From Thermodesulfobacteriota bacterium (GTDB lineage: Bacteria; Desulfobacterota; Desulfobacteria; Desulfobacterales; Desulfosudaceae): 64,000 nucleotides of DNA. Positions within the stretch are counted from its first letter, which is position 1. Each line of letters begins with the position of its first letter. Below are positions 9,001 to 15,347 of this stretch, one piece after another. The stretch covers positions 47,554 through 111,553 of the forward strand of contig JBFMDX010000016.1 in the NCBI GenBank assembly GCA_040753795.1. Direction: 5' to 3'. Under the pieces are notes generated by a model, which was given only the letters and a program-made list of their open reading frames with translations, was not told the origin of the DNA and ran no database searches. Position numbers and translations under genes: made by a program.

Positions 9001-11257
9001 GTCGTTCGGCGCCATCGGCACGCTGGATCCCAAGGGGTATATCTTCGACCAGTATTCATCCAACTGCGCTCCGGCCGACGATCCGGCCGAGAACTGCACG
9101 GTCGACGCCCCCTGCAATTGCGCGCCCTACTGGCCGGAAGTACCCAGCACCCAGGATAACGCGCGCGAGAAGATAGACGACCTCTATCATGCCGCCGTCA
9201 ACGGCCGGGGTGAGTACTTTGCCACCCGGAACGTGAACCAGTTGGCCTATGCCCTGAAGCAGATCTTCGAGGCCATCAATGAACGCCGGGGTTCCGGCGC
9301 CTCGGTCGCGGTCAGCACCCAGGAACTGACGGAAGACACCATGCTCTACCGCGGCCTGTACAACACCTCCGGCTGGTGGGGTGAGCTGGGCTGCTGGCAG
9401 ATCGATCCCGATACCGGCAATGTCAACGACACGCCCACCTGGCTGGCGTCGGAACTGCTGGATGCCCGGGATCTGTCCACCGATCCGCGGAGTATTTTGA
9501 GCTACAACCCGGATCTTGCTCAAGGCATCACTTTTGATCTCGGCAACCTGTCTGATGAGCAGAAACTCTGGCTGGGAGGCAGCAACGAGGAACGGCAACG
9601 GCTGATCGACTTTATCAAGGGCGACCGTTCCGAGGAAATAAAGAACGGCGGCTACCTGCGCGACCGCGTTTCCCGCCTGGGCGATATCATCCATTCGGCG
9701 CCGGTGCACGTTCTCTATAGCGACGGCACGGATTATCTATACGTGGGCGGCAATGACGGCATGTTGCATGCCTTTGACGCCTCTTCTTCCGGAACCGGCG
9801 GGCAGGAGATTTTCGCCTATGTCCCGAGCTACGTGTATGAAAACCTGGTTTCCCTGTCCGATCCGAATTATAGCCATAAGTACTACGTGGACACGACGCC
9901 GTATGTCGACAAGTCGGGCCTGCTGGTTGGCGGTCTGGGCGCGGGCGGCAAGGGCTATTTTGCCCTGGATGTGTCCGATCCGCGCAATTTCTCCACCGGC
10001 GATGTGCTGTGGGAATACCCCCCCGGCGTGGATGACGACATGGGCTTCTCCTTCTCCAAACCCATCACCGTGCCGCACGAGTCCGGGCGGGTGGTTCTGT
10101 TCGGAAACGGCTATGACAGCAAAAACGGCCGGTCCGTGCTCTATGCCCTGCGGATCGACGCCAATAACGCCATCGTGGAGGTCAGGAAGATCGATACCCT
10201 GACCGGCAGCCAGTCCGGCGACCCGGCAAACCCCGGCGATTGTAACGGACTTTCCAATATCGCCCCAACGGACATGGATTACGATGGTAATGTGGATTAT
10301 GTTTATGGCGGTGATCTTCAGGGCAATATGTGGAAGTTCGATTTGAACGCCCCCACTGCCGCCGGATGGAAGGTCGCGTACGGCACGGCCGCGGCGCCCC
10401 AGCCCCTGTTCCATGCCGAGCATACGGCCGGCGTTCCCCAGCCCATTGTCGGCATGCCCGATGTCATGCGGCACTGCCTGACCAACCGGGCCGGGTACAT
10501 TGTGGTCTTCGGCACCGGCAGCTTTTTTGCCAACGGCGATTATCAGGATACGTCCACGCAGTCGATTTACGGCATCTGGGACTGGGCCGATGAACTGGCG
10601 GCGGGCGGTATCGTCAATCCGGAAAATTACCCTCTGGGCGCTCCCACCCGAATGACCGACTATGCTTCGCTGCCGGTCTCCCTGGGCGGGGCTTCGCCGG
10701 TCACGTTTGCCCTGCTGGGGCAGTCCGAGACGGCGGTATCCGACGAATTCCGGGTGACCAGCCAGGCCAAGCTGTATGACAAGTATATCGATCCGGACGG
10801 CATTCCCAATAATGCCGATGACCAGCGGGCCTGGTTTGACGCCGAACTCTGGGAGTCTGACGGCGCCGCTTATACCGGCGTCCGTTACGTGGGCTGGTAT
10901 TTTGATTTGCCCGACAGCGGGGAGCGGGTCGTGGCCGATGCTACCATCCGGGCCGGCCTGGCCATCATGGTCTCGGTGGACCCGTCGCCGATGCCCTGCA
11001 AGATCGGCGGTCATTCCATCCTGCAACTCCTGCAGGCCTGCGACGGCAGCCGGCCGGATGACGAGGTTCTGGACACCAATGACGACGGGGTCATTGATGC
11101 CGATGATATTGAAGCCAACCGCAAGGACCTGGACGATATCTACTACAAGCCGGTCATTATCGAAGACAAGATGTATTTCAGCGAAGACGATCCCGAACAG
11201 GGGCCATCGGAGGCGCTGGGCGTGGCCTATTGGCGGTTCTTGAGAGTGTTGCGCTAA
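2..11257 (+). CDS. pilY1: Giant MopE-repeat / PilY1-type type IV pilus tip protein (5' truncated)
   Basis: The reading frame is open from base 2, so the true start and any signal peptide lie upstream of the window. At least 3,750 residues are visible. The first ~2,590 are about 39 tandem ~66-residue repeats, each with a WYxDADGDxYG acidic loop, a GDCDD segment, a PGAxEVC segment and a DNDCDGxxDEGC end (four Cys per standard unit), matching the putative metal-binding MopE motif family. Then comes a von Willebrand A-like domain (MIDAS-like DASQS at nt 7861-7875) and a PilC/PilY1 beta-propeller (SAPVHVLYSDGTDYLYVGG from about nt 9697). A DMDYDGNVD loop near nt 10271 matches the calcium site of PilY1. 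A second EF-hand-like loop (DTNDDGVIDADD) lies near nt 11074. PilY1 proteins act at the pilus tip in adhesion and retraction control; the metal-binding stalk is inferred from the repeats. Minor pilin genes are expected upstream. Confidence 0.9.
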   Translation, partial: PGAPEICDGLDSDCDGTVDDGCQSWYEDADGDNYGNPAVSTSSATPPVGYINNDGDCDDTNASINPGADEVCADGQDNDCDGSTDEGCQVWYEDADGDTYGNPAVSIQSSDQPAGHVERAGDCDDANAAIYPGAEEVCDGVDNNCAGGVDEGCVQWYRDMDGDTFGVSADMLIAVSQPAGYAARGGDCDDANAAVNPDAVEVCDGVNNDCDSALDEGCTTWYRDADGDTYGAPAVSMASTSQPAGYVAMAGDCDDADAAVHPGAAEICGDGQDNDCDGTADEGCITWYRDADGDNYGNPAVPLVATGQPAGYVGDNSDCNDGDPLINPSAVEACDGVDNNCAGGVDDGCLTWYRDADGDGYGNAGVSMVSIAQPAGYVLDQADCDDADPLINPGAIEICDGINDDDCDGSADEGCTTWYQDADVDGYGNPGVSTVSIAQPAGYVQDGTDCDDTNAGVNPSLPEVCGDGLDNNCSGGADEGCLTWYRDADGDNYGNAGDSMVTNTQPAGYVPDNTDCDDAHATVHPGAAEVCGDGLDNNCAGGVDEGCLTWYQDADGDTYGNGGASVVSATQPAGHVARAGDCNDTNPAVNPGAVEICGDGLDNDCAGGDAACTTWYQDADGDGYGNPGVSVVSVDPPIGYRSVSGDCDDTNPNINPGAVEVCGDGVDNDCAGGDAACATWYQDADADGYGNNGVSMQAAARPHGYVADNTDCNDGNAAVNPGVAEICGDGVDNDCAGGDAVCATWYQDADADGYGNNGVSMQAAARPHGYVADNTDCNDADVTVNPGAVEVCGDGVDNDCAGGDAACATWYQDADGDGYGNNGVSMQAAARPHGYVADNTDCNDADVTVNPGAVEICGDGVDNDCAGGDAACATWYQDADGDGYGNSGATLQAENRPHGYVADNTDCDDANAAVNPGAREICGDGVDNNCDGWDPGCCTYYRDGDGDGHGSANPADAVQNECGPLPGGYVWSSDDCDDANPAVHPGAGEICNGVDDNCIAGIDEGCNACYHDDDKDGYGDAADPRPCAAGLSVPNGLDCDDNNPAVYPGAPEVCGDAAWDNDCDGIGEWDEGCRNWCRDVDGDGFGGWADCVSSMTQPAGYELNSSDCNDNDPTVYPGAPEICDGRDNNCNGQRDETCDTWYEDADGDGFGNASVSVTSPVRPYGYVTDNRDCDDANPNVNPKAAEICNGVDDNCVNGIDESCSDCYDDADGDGYGNPAIACACGSCPSGNSAANGLDCDDTNPGVHPGAVEICWNGLDDDCSGGDGCANTYYRDADGDGHGDPGNTILDEDRPDGYVWNGDDCDDTNPAVHPGAPELCNGVDDNCVGGIDEGCNDCYEDTDGDGYGNPGQPCICGSCATWAGAGVNNGLDCNDSDPSVHPGAPEICGDGQDNDCDGLWDWDEGCLNWRPDFDGDGYGNDNWALAISSMTAPAGYVLDAWPFDCNDDDPAVNPGATELCDGKDNNCNGWKDEGCDTWYQDSDGDNYGDSSIVVVSLVRPYGYVAVNGDCDDANAAVHPGAVELCGDGLDNDCAGGDAACTTWYRDADGDNYGNSADSLDTADQPPGYVTASGDCDDTNPAVHPGAVEICGDGLDNDCAGGDAVCTTWYRDADGDNYGNSADFIDAADQPAGYVVDGTDCDDADYFINPGAVEICGNFIDENCDGLDAVCMTWYRDADGDNYGNSADSLDTADQPPGYVTDNTDCDDANPAVHPGAVEICGDTLDNDCVGGDAACTTWYRDADGDNYGNSADFIDAADQPPGYVTASGDCDDTNPAVHPGAVEICGDGLDNDCAGGDAACTTWYRDVDHDGYGNPGVSVQAEDRPDGYVADNTDCNDGDAAINPAAVDICDGIDNDCSGGADEGCLIWYQDGDGDGYGNPGVTLSQYYQPANYVSDNTDCNDGNAAVNPGHAEVCNDGLDNDCDGNVDDGCVVWYQDADADNYGNAAVSTTTVIQPAGFVPDSTDCNDGDAMVNPGMPEVCGDGLDNNCNGLESEGCLTWYQDVDADNYGNAAVSVWSITEPAGYVSDSTDCDDTRATVNPGHVEVCNDGLDNDCDGTADEGCMVWYQDNDGDNFGSAVSTIAVIRPAGYVAASGDCNDANAAVHPGATEICGDGLDNDCDGATNEGCLTWYRDADGDTYGTFAVTVMGVVQPAGYVDRRGDCNDGNAAVHPGAVEVCEDGLDNDCDGLWEEGCQTWYQDADGDNWGDHAVSTVTVIQPPGYVSRRGDCNDSDAAINPDAIEICDGVDNDCFGDVDEGCVTWHQDLDNDSFGDPAISMQSVSQPLGFVADGTDCDDGNGDINPGETEVCDDGIDNDCDGAVDEACVIWYQDTDGDGYGNSAVTAVAVSDPGGYAPDGGDCDDTNAAVNPGVAETCDGIDNDCDGLEDEGCVDWYQDNDGDGYGSVFTVSDFTQPAGYVNVPGDCNDADPAIHFGAVEVCDGVDNDCDGELDEGCFVWYQDADNDRYGNTAVNQRSIARPAGYVAASGDCNDANAVIHPYMLDLCDHLDNDCDAEYDEDVPAEEYRKYYADNDGDGYGNAAVWVEDCMLPEFGFVENSTDCNDNKADIHPGAFDICENGVDEDCNGEDRLCGTATVRGCADIANTPLETLVNAAPPIVLLLLDASQSMSYDIMVPIQPDSLYRGEYDVISAVDKGYWQASWCKMNTIYYDPDQIYTPWDGISSDTGLPYIDAGLEKVSDHPNQPPNIFLDSVLNKKMGVNIILAHYYAWSSLEQRPYLVMIVDDGAGYAVKYYQVNPPGDNVLVNGSIVTTPTTTANLPIDVVIPQAWADGNKECSAAEAMVARQNFANWYQYYHVRMLTAQATLAKVVAQVSGIQFALNTVGVVTTSFLPPTLVDSTPEGEINRQAVITAIFKAGWAESSTDLRKNYEEMGEYLAGEINKSGRPAPWATEEDGGACQMSFVILMTDAQYNKSSVAKAGDEDGDGNTDFDGPPFADAHGQESTLADIAMKYYETDLNLDLPNSVPTTVKDTAEHQHMVTFSVSFGAIGTLDPKGYIFDQYSSNCAPADDPAENCTVDAPCNCAPYWPEVPSTQDNAREKIDDLYHAAVNGRGEYFATRNVNQLAYALKQIFEAINERRGSGASVAVSTQELTEDTMLYRGLYNTSGWWGELGCWQIDPDTGNVNDTPTWLASELLDARDLSTDPRSILSYNPDLAQGITFDLGNLSDEQKLWLGGSNEERQRLIDFIKGDRSEEIKNGGYLRDRVSRLGDIIHSAPVHVLYSDGTDYLYVGGNDGMLHAFDASSSGTGGQEIFAYVPSYVYENLVSLSDPNYSHKYYVDTTPYVDKSGLLVGGLGAGGKGYFALDVSDPRNFSTGDVLWEYPPGVDDDMGFSFSKPITVPHESGRVVLFGNGYDSKNGRSVLYALRIDANNAIVEVRKIDTLTGSQSGDPANPGDCNGLSNIAPTDMDYDGNVDYVYGGDLQGNMWKFDLNAPTAAGWKVAYGTAAAPQPLFHAEHTAGVPQPIVGMPDVMRHCLTNRAGYIVVFGTGSFFANGDYQDTSTQSIYGIWDWADELAAGGIVNPENYPLGAPTRMTDYASLPVSLGGASPVTFALLGQSETAVSDEFRVTSQAKLYDKYIDPDGIPNNADDQRAWFDAELWESDGAAYTGVRYVGWYFDLPDSGERVVADATIRAGLAIMVSVDPSPMPCKIGGHSILQLLQACDGSRPDDEVLDTNDDGVIDADDIEANRKDLDDIYYKPVIIEDKMYFSEDDPEQGPSEALGVAYWRFLRVLR
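2248..2630 (+). repeat. Near-identical adjacent repeat copies (recent duplication)
   Basis: Two neighbouring 198-bp units are almost identical in DNA. The stretch from about 2260 to 2356 recurs at about 2458 to 2554 without visible differences, including synonymous positions. The preceding units (from about 2030) are also close. This points to recent unequal recombination or slippage inside the array. Confidence 0.8.
2812..4615 (+). repeat. Higher-order duplication of a four-repeat block
   Basis: Units 15-18 (about nt 2812-3608) and units 20-23 (about nt 3802-4615) correspond one to one. Both blocks open with a YYRDxDGDGHG unit containing GGYVW or DGYVW, then a CxxCY unit with NGLDC, then a unit with WDEGC..NW and SSMTxPAGY, then one with VRPYGYV. 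The intervening unit 19 resembles the second unit of the blocks. Repeats were thus also copied as a multi-unit block. Confidence 0.7.
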
Positions 11258-11265
11258 TACGTATA

Positions 11266-11301
11266 AAAGCGGGGCCGTCGATCATCCGGCGGCTCCGCTT
11301 T
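11266..11301 (+). terminator. Intergenic hairpin between pilY1-like gene and next gene
   Basis: AAAGCGGGGCCG at 11266-11277 pairs with CGGCTCCGCTTT at 11290-11301 (12 bp with one G-U). No long T tract follows, so it may stabilise the upstream mRNA or only partly terminate rather than end transcription before the gene at 11319. Confidence 0.45.
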
Positions 11302-11318
11302 ATAGACAAGGAGGAAAC

Positions 11319-11675
11319 ATGAAAAAGGCGTTGTTCGTTCTGGGGATACTGGCGGTATTGTTGTCACCCGCGGTACTGCCGGCTGAAGAGCCGGCGGTAT
11401 TTGACCCACTGCAGGGAGCGGTGAAGTTCGGGGAACACGAAGCCTGGACCGAGCTGATCTGGAAGTCCGGTCGTATCGAGGAGATCGATGCAGAGTACAT
11501 GCGGGTAGCGGACCTCGGCTACGACTTTACGAAGGACACCAAATTTTACAGCGCCTCCGGGCAGCCATTGACATGGCAGAACTTCCCGCCGGGGACCGAT
11601 GTCAAGTTTGTCATCCGGAGAAGTCCGAAAACCGGTTATCTTATCACCATTGTCTCGGTGGTAAAGGCAAAATAA
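11319..11675 (+). CDS. Small secreted PilY2-like protein
   Basis: This gene encodes 118 residues with a clear signal peptide (basic start MKK, hydrophobic core, likely cleavage after LPA near residue 22). The mature part has the pattern SGRIEEIDAEYMRVAD..Y.....TKFY....G......FPPGTDVKFVI...TGYLITIVSVV, a small beta-barrel type layout. PilY2, the small protein encoded after pilY1 in Pseudomonas, has the same place and a similar pattern, so a PilY2-like role is inferred from position and layout, not from a search. A strong AAGGAGG ribosome-binding site lies 7 bases before the ATG. It lies 61 bases after the pilY1-like stop, with a hairpin in between. Confidence 0.75.
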   Translation: MKKALFVLGILAVLLSPAVLPAEEPAVFDPLQGAVKFGEHEAWTELIWKSGRIEEIDAEYMRVADLGYDFTKDTKFYSASGQPLTWQNFPPGTDVKFVIRRSPKTGYLITIVSVVKAK

Positions 11676-11680
11676 ACCGC

Positions 11681-11727
11681 CGGGGCTTTCATCATGCTGA
11701 CGGCATGATGAAAGCCCCGTTTTTTTA
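11681..11727. terminator. Bidirectional intrinsic terminator between convergent genes
   Basis: A perfect 16-bp inverted repeat (CGGGGCTTTCATCATG, 7-base loop, CATGATGAAAGCCCCG) is followed on the plus strand by seven T. On the minus side the flank is GGTTTATTTT, which is also T-rich. It serves the PilY2-like gene (plus) and probably the convergent gene at 11736-12230 (minus). Confidence 0.9.
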
Positions 11728-11735
11728 TAAATCCA

Positions 11736-12230
11736 TTACGGATAATACATGTACAGCCGGTGAATGGTCTGGGCGTGCCAGCGGCCACGTCCGGAGAATG
11801 TAGGCACCTTGTTCTTGTCCAGATAGGCCGCCACTTCCTCGTAGGTCATGTTTTCATCCCGCAGTTTCTTGATCATGTCCAGCAGTTGCTGTTTGTGGGC
11901 GGAGATTTTTCTTTTTCTCGGTTCTCTCCGGAAGGGCGCGGCCTGGATCAGCTCGGGCATGGCGTCCACCACTTTCTGCAGGGCCTGGGCGTTCTTTTCG
12001 GCGGCTTCAGCCAGCCGTATCTGGCTTTCCGCGGCCTGGGCCAGATACTTCTTGACCACCGGGGCCAGGTCATCAAAAAGGGCCTTGAGGTAATCGGGGA
12101 TGTCGCTGGTTTCCCTGGCGCCGCCGCCCTTGCCGCGAGGTTCGTTGCGCGGCTTTCCCTTGTGCTGGGCGTCATACTGCTTCTGGTTGAAGTTCTGGCT
12201 GTTCCGCAGATTTTTCAGGAATTCACTCAT
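11736..12230 (-). CDS. Helical protein with recombinase-like C-terminal tail, unknown function
   Basis: This gene encodes 164 residues. The first ~45 are polar and Lys/Arg/Gly-rich (disordered). Residues ~48-100 are predicted helical or coiled-coil (LAPVVKKYLAQAAESQIRLA, then EKNAQALQKVVDAM). A basic patch RREPRKRK precedes the tail, where LDMIKKLRDENMTYEEVAAYLDKN..PTFSGRGRWHAQTIHRLY looks like the helical module that follows the catalytic domain of large serine recombinases (LR..G.S...IA..LN..G.PT..G..W....I...). There is no resolvase catalytic domain. A nucleic-acid-associated role is possible but not shown. GGGAGG lies 9 bases before the ATG. The gene is monocistronic, facing a shared terminator. 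Confidence 0.75.
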   Translation of the reverse strand: MSEFLKNLRNSQNFNQKQYDAQHKGKPRNEPRGKGGGARETSDIPDYLKALFDDLAPVVKKYLAQAAESQIRLAEAAEKNAQALQKVVDAMPELIQAAPFRREPRKRKISAHKQQLLDMIKKLRDENMTYEEVAAYLDKNKVPTFSGRGRWHAQTIHRLYMYYP

Positions 12231-12308
12231 GGGTACTTCCTCCCTTTTAAAATATTTTTTAACATTAAATCAAGCTCAAACAAAAAAGCAAATATATTCG
12301 TCTCCGGA

Positions 12309-13154
12309 TCACCCGATCCATGGTTCCAGCTGGCGCAGGGCGGTGATAATCAGATCCGGCCGACATTCCCGGTTGTTTGCCCCGCTTAAACGCAGCGAAC
12401 CGGCGTCCCCGGCGAGCAGCGCCGTGAGAAAACCGGCGCCGGCGGCCGGTCCGATATCCTTGACCGGGTCATTGCCCACATAAAGGGTATCACCGGCGGA
12501 AATTCCTTTCCGGTTCAGGGCGGCGGCGGCCTGCTCGAAAAGGTACGCCGACGGCTTGGCCCGTCCGTGTTCAAAAGAGTAAAAGATCAGTTCCGGGTCG
12601 GCCCAGGAATCCTGGGGCAGCTCGCCGAAAAACCGTTTCAGCAGGTGTCCGGTGTAAAACTGGGCATTGGAAATAATCCCCGCCGGAATTTTTCGTTTCC
12701 GGATGGCCGACAGCACCGCGGCGGCGTCGGGCAGGGGGTAGACGGGATTGACCGTCATCTCAAAATCCAGGGCGAATTGCCGGGCGAAATCCCGGTTCCC
12801 GGTGCCCAGAACGGACTGCCAGACCCGGTCAATTACCACCTCCGGGTAGTCGATACCCCGGTCTTTCATCTGCGCGTGGATGGCCGCAATCTCTTCCCGC
12901 AGCGCCCGGCACAGCTCTTCGGCGGTACGGCGGACGGAATACTGGTCCAGCAGTATGGCCAGGGCCCGCCAGGGCGGGGCGACCCCACGATCGGCACCGA
13001 TGTCGGCCGGAAGCGGCATCAGCAGGGTGCCGTAAACGTCGAACAGAAAGGCCGCGGGCCGGACCGGCAGGGATCCCATGGGCGTCAGCCCGTTTGCTGT
13101 TGCGGCCGCCGGCGTTGTCCGGCGGGTGTCGCGACGGCCTTCAGGCGTTGTCAT
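12309..13154 (-). CDS. HAD-superfamily hydrolase
   Basis: This gene encodes 281 residues. HAD motif I (FDVYGTLL) lies at residues ~38-45 and the motif III/IV region (VGNDPVKDIGPAAGAG) near residue 225, typical of subfamily IA phosphatases. The usual second Asp of motif I (DxDxT) is Tyr in DVYGT, as in many haloacid dehalogenase-like members. The cap lies between (residues ~55-150). The ATG at 13154 overlaps the upstream glycosyltransferase by 14 bases; an internal ATG at 13079 (MGSLPVRPAAF) is an alternative start that fits the family length better. The substrate cannot be read from the sequence. Co-transcription with a glycosyltransferase suggests sugar or carbohydrate phosphate metabolism. 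Confidence 0.85.
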   Translation of the reverse strand: MTTPEGRRDTRRTTPAAATANGLTPMGSLPVRPAAFLFDVYGTLLMPLPADIGADRGVAPPWRALAILLDQYSVRRTAEELCRALREEIAAIHAQMKDRGIDYPEVVIDRVWQSVLGTGNRDFARQFALDFEMTVNPVYPLPDAAAVLSAIRKRKIPAGIISNAQFYTGHLLKRFFGELPQDSWADPELIFYSFEHGRAKPSAYLFEQAAAALNRKGISAGDTLYVGNDPVKDIGPAAGAGFLTALLAGDAGSLRLSGANNRECRPDLIITALRQLEPWIG

Positions 13155-14559
13155 ACGAGCCCCACTGAAGCAGGCTGAACCGGCCGGGATGGAGAAACCG
13201 GGACAGCAGCCGTTCCCGGCTGATGTGGTGAAAAATTTTAGTCTCAGCTACTTGGCGATAGGCGGTCATCAGCCGTTCGCCGCACGTTCGTTCATTGAAT
13301 TTTTCCCGGATCAGCCGATTGTTGTGAAGGACGGTGTCCCCGGTAACGGCGCTTTCCATGGCCGAGAGAAAGGGGTTCTCTTCGACCAGCCGCCGCCGGT
13401 CGGCCGGCCGGGTCAGGATCCGGTGGATGACCGGTTTTTGAAATGATTCATCCAGCAGACCGAAATCAATGTCCGGTTGGTCGGCCAGGGCCGCGAACGC
13501 TTCGGCATCGGCGGCACCGGGCAGGCCGAAGGCGCGGGTTCCGGCGGTTACGGCCTGGCTGATTTTTTTCCGCAGCCGGCCGGTATCCAGCCACTCGGCG
13601 GGCACCGACAGGCGGGGGTAGAGATGGTCCAGCCGCAGGCCGGCGGCTTCGGCTTCGGCGTGCAGATCGGGGATTTTACGTCCGAACAGGGGCTTTCGCG
13701 CGGTCCAGGGATCCAGAAAGGCGTAACCGAAGCCCTCGTTGACGCTGGTGGAAATCATGCCCCGGCAGGCGGCGACCCACTGGGAAAACGGTCGCCGGGA
13801 CGAGGCCTCAAAGACCACCCTTACCGGATTGTCGCCGCAGAACGATTTCCATCCGTCGCGGGCGGCGATGTCCGCCGGTCCCCCGGGAGCCAGTGAAATG
13901 GCCAGGGTCGTCCGGTTTTCAAAGAACAAAGACAGCAGTAGGGCTTCACCGATGTTCTTGCGTCGGATAGCCCGGACCGGATAGAACATCACCGGTTCCG
14001 CGGCCGTTTCCTGTTCTGGTTCCGGCAGGGGGGTAACGGCGTTGCCGACATAATGAACCCCTTCCGGACTGGCGCCGGCGGCGATCAGGATCTCGCGGTC
14101 ACGGGTATTGATGACCGCCAGATGGCAGTTGCCCGGGTATTCTTCTCCCCGGTAACAGGTGCCGGGCCTGCCGTCTTCGGCAAAATCATGGATCTGCAGC
14201 AGCAATCGCTGCCCCCTGGCCGCCAGGGCCCGGATAATCTCCAGGAAACGCCGGTTTTTGGCGATCCAGGGGTTGTGAACGTGAATCACATCACAGCCGT
14301 CCGGCCATTCCTTCTTCAACCGGCTGATGATGGCCGCGGCGGTTGCTTCCGGATCAGGACAGGCGAAACGGCCGTCAGGCCGGTCGTAAGCGATTTCCGG
14401 CACCACCGCCGTTGGCGCTGGCGCGCCGCCTTCGGGAGGTTTTTCGCCGGAGAAAATCAGGAAGCGGTTGCGGTCCCGGGTCGCCCGCACATGCTGCCCG
14501 ATAACGGTCGTCACCCCGCCCATTTTCAGGTGATAATGAATGATGCCGATATTCATCAA
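13141..14559 (-). CDS. GT-B fold glycosyltransferase (group 1 / GT4-like)
   Basis: This gene encodes 472 residues. The N-terminus MNIGIIHYHLKMGGVTTVI is the typical GT4 nucleotide-fold start with a GG loop. DVIHVHNPWIAKN near residue 95 is the classic acceptor-domain motif, and NEGFGYAFLDPWTARKPLFG (about residue 268) corresponds to the E-x7-E donor site, here with D at the second acidic position. It probably transfers a sugar from a nucleotide-sugar donor at the inner membrane or in the cytosol; no membrane helices are visible. The following HAD gene overlaps its end by 14 bases, so the two are co-translated. Start is ATG-ATG at 14559. Confidence 0.82.
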   Translation of the reverse strand: MMNIGIIHYHLKMGGVTTVIGQHVRATRDRNRFLIFSGEKPPEGGAPAPTAVVPEIAYDRPDGRFACPDPEATAAAIISRLKKEWPDGCDVIHVHNPWIAKNRRFLEIIRALAARGQRLLLQIHDFAEDGRPGTCYRGEEYPGNCHLAVINTRDREILIAAGASPEGVHYVGNAVTPLPEPEQETAAEPVMFYPVRAIRRKNIGEALLLSLFFENRTTLAISLAPGGPADIAARDGWKSFCGDNPVRVVFEASSRRPFSQWVAACRGMISTSVNEGFGYAFLDPWTARKPLFGRKIPDLHAEAEAAGLRLDHLYPRLSVPAEWLDTGRLRKKISQAVTAGTRAFGLPGAADAEAFAALADQPDIDFGLLDESFQKPVIHRILTRPADRRRLVEENPFLSAMESAVTGDTVLHNNRLIREKFNERTCGERLMTAYRQVAETKIFHHISRERLLSRFLHPGRFSLLQWGSYDNA

Positions 14560-14750
14560 AATGACGAAAGAACGATATTATGAAAAACGATCAATGCATG
14601 ACAGACAGAAAGAAAGAGAATCAAGAATCACCCGCGCGAGAGAGGAATACGCCGCGTGTCATGACAAATGAACAGTGATGGTTAGTGAATATACCAATCC
14701 GCCGCTAAAGACAAGCGGTTTTTTATTTCTGTCACCCGGGAAGGGCGGCG

Positions 14751-15347
14751 TCAGATCGGGAGCGACATCTTGGCGATCTGGGTGCGGCTGGTCTGGAACA
14801 TGCCGCGGGTCAGCGAGGCCATGTTGTCCGTCAGGCCGTCAAAGGGCTCCGGCTCGTAGTAATCGAAATAATCACCGGCCCGCTCCGTCGGTTCTTTTAC
14901 AGGATTTTCCGACGCAAAGAGGCTGTCGGTATACAGGCATTTACGGGTCAGGATGAGCCAGGGTTTGTCCGGGTTGGTCCGGTCGACCACCAGCAGCGAA
15001 AGGCAAAGCGGCGAGTACTGGGGGTTGTTGACGATGCGGACTTCCGCGTCGCCGAAGTGAAATACCATCCCGGCCCGCGCCTTTTTGCCGTGATGCCGCT
15101 CCCGGCCTTCCAGGAAGTACACGGGTGCTCCGGTCAGTTCGGCCAGCTTCTCCTGGCCGCTTTTATGCCTGACGTGACCGGGCGTTTCGAAAATCGCGGT
15201 AATCCGCAGATCGTGCGCGGCGGCTGAATCAATATATTCACGAATATCTTTTTTGGGATTGACCACACAGGCTTTTTTCTCCCTGGGGCACCCGATGACG
15301 TAGGACAGGGCTCCGGAATCATCCATCATGATCTGCTTGAAAAACAT
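14751..15347 (-). CDS. Metallo-beta-lactamase-fold protein with degenerate metal site (ETHE1/persulfide dioxygenase-like)
   Basis: The start at 15347 is set by AAAGGAGG six bases upstream of the ATG; the frame is open farther upstream but without a better start. It encodes 198 residues. MFFKQI..DDSGALSYVIGC, NPKKDIREYID and the LRITAIFET..H..H.SG..KLAELTGAPVYF pattern follow the persulfide-dioxygenase branch of the MBL fold. The metal motif THxHxDH is changed to T-P-G-H-V-R-H (residues 55-61): the first His is Pro and the Asp is Arg. The later GD of the family is replaced in the TRKCLYTDSL region. Loss of the di-/mono-iron chemistry is therefore likely; a binding or sensing role is an inference. 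Confidence 0.75.
   Translation of the reverse strand: MFFKQIMMDDSGALSYVIGCPREKKACVVNPKKDIREYIDSAAAHDLRITAIFETPGHVRHKSGQEKLAELTGAPVYFLEGRERHHGKKARAGMVFHFGDAEVRIVNNPQYSPLCLSLLVVDRTNPDKPWLILTRKCLYTDSLFASENPVKEPTERAGDYFDYYEPEPFDGLTDNMASLTRGMFQTSRTQIAKMSLPI

Noticed and set aside
9737..11026. 429-codon minus-strand frame under the PilY1 domain
   Set aside because: Composition follows the complement of the PilY1 codons; no domain and no ribosome-binding site.
14702..14724. Short hairpin followed by six T on the plus strand
   Set aside because: The stem is only about 5 bp and no plus-strand gene lies upstream, so a real terminator is unlikely.
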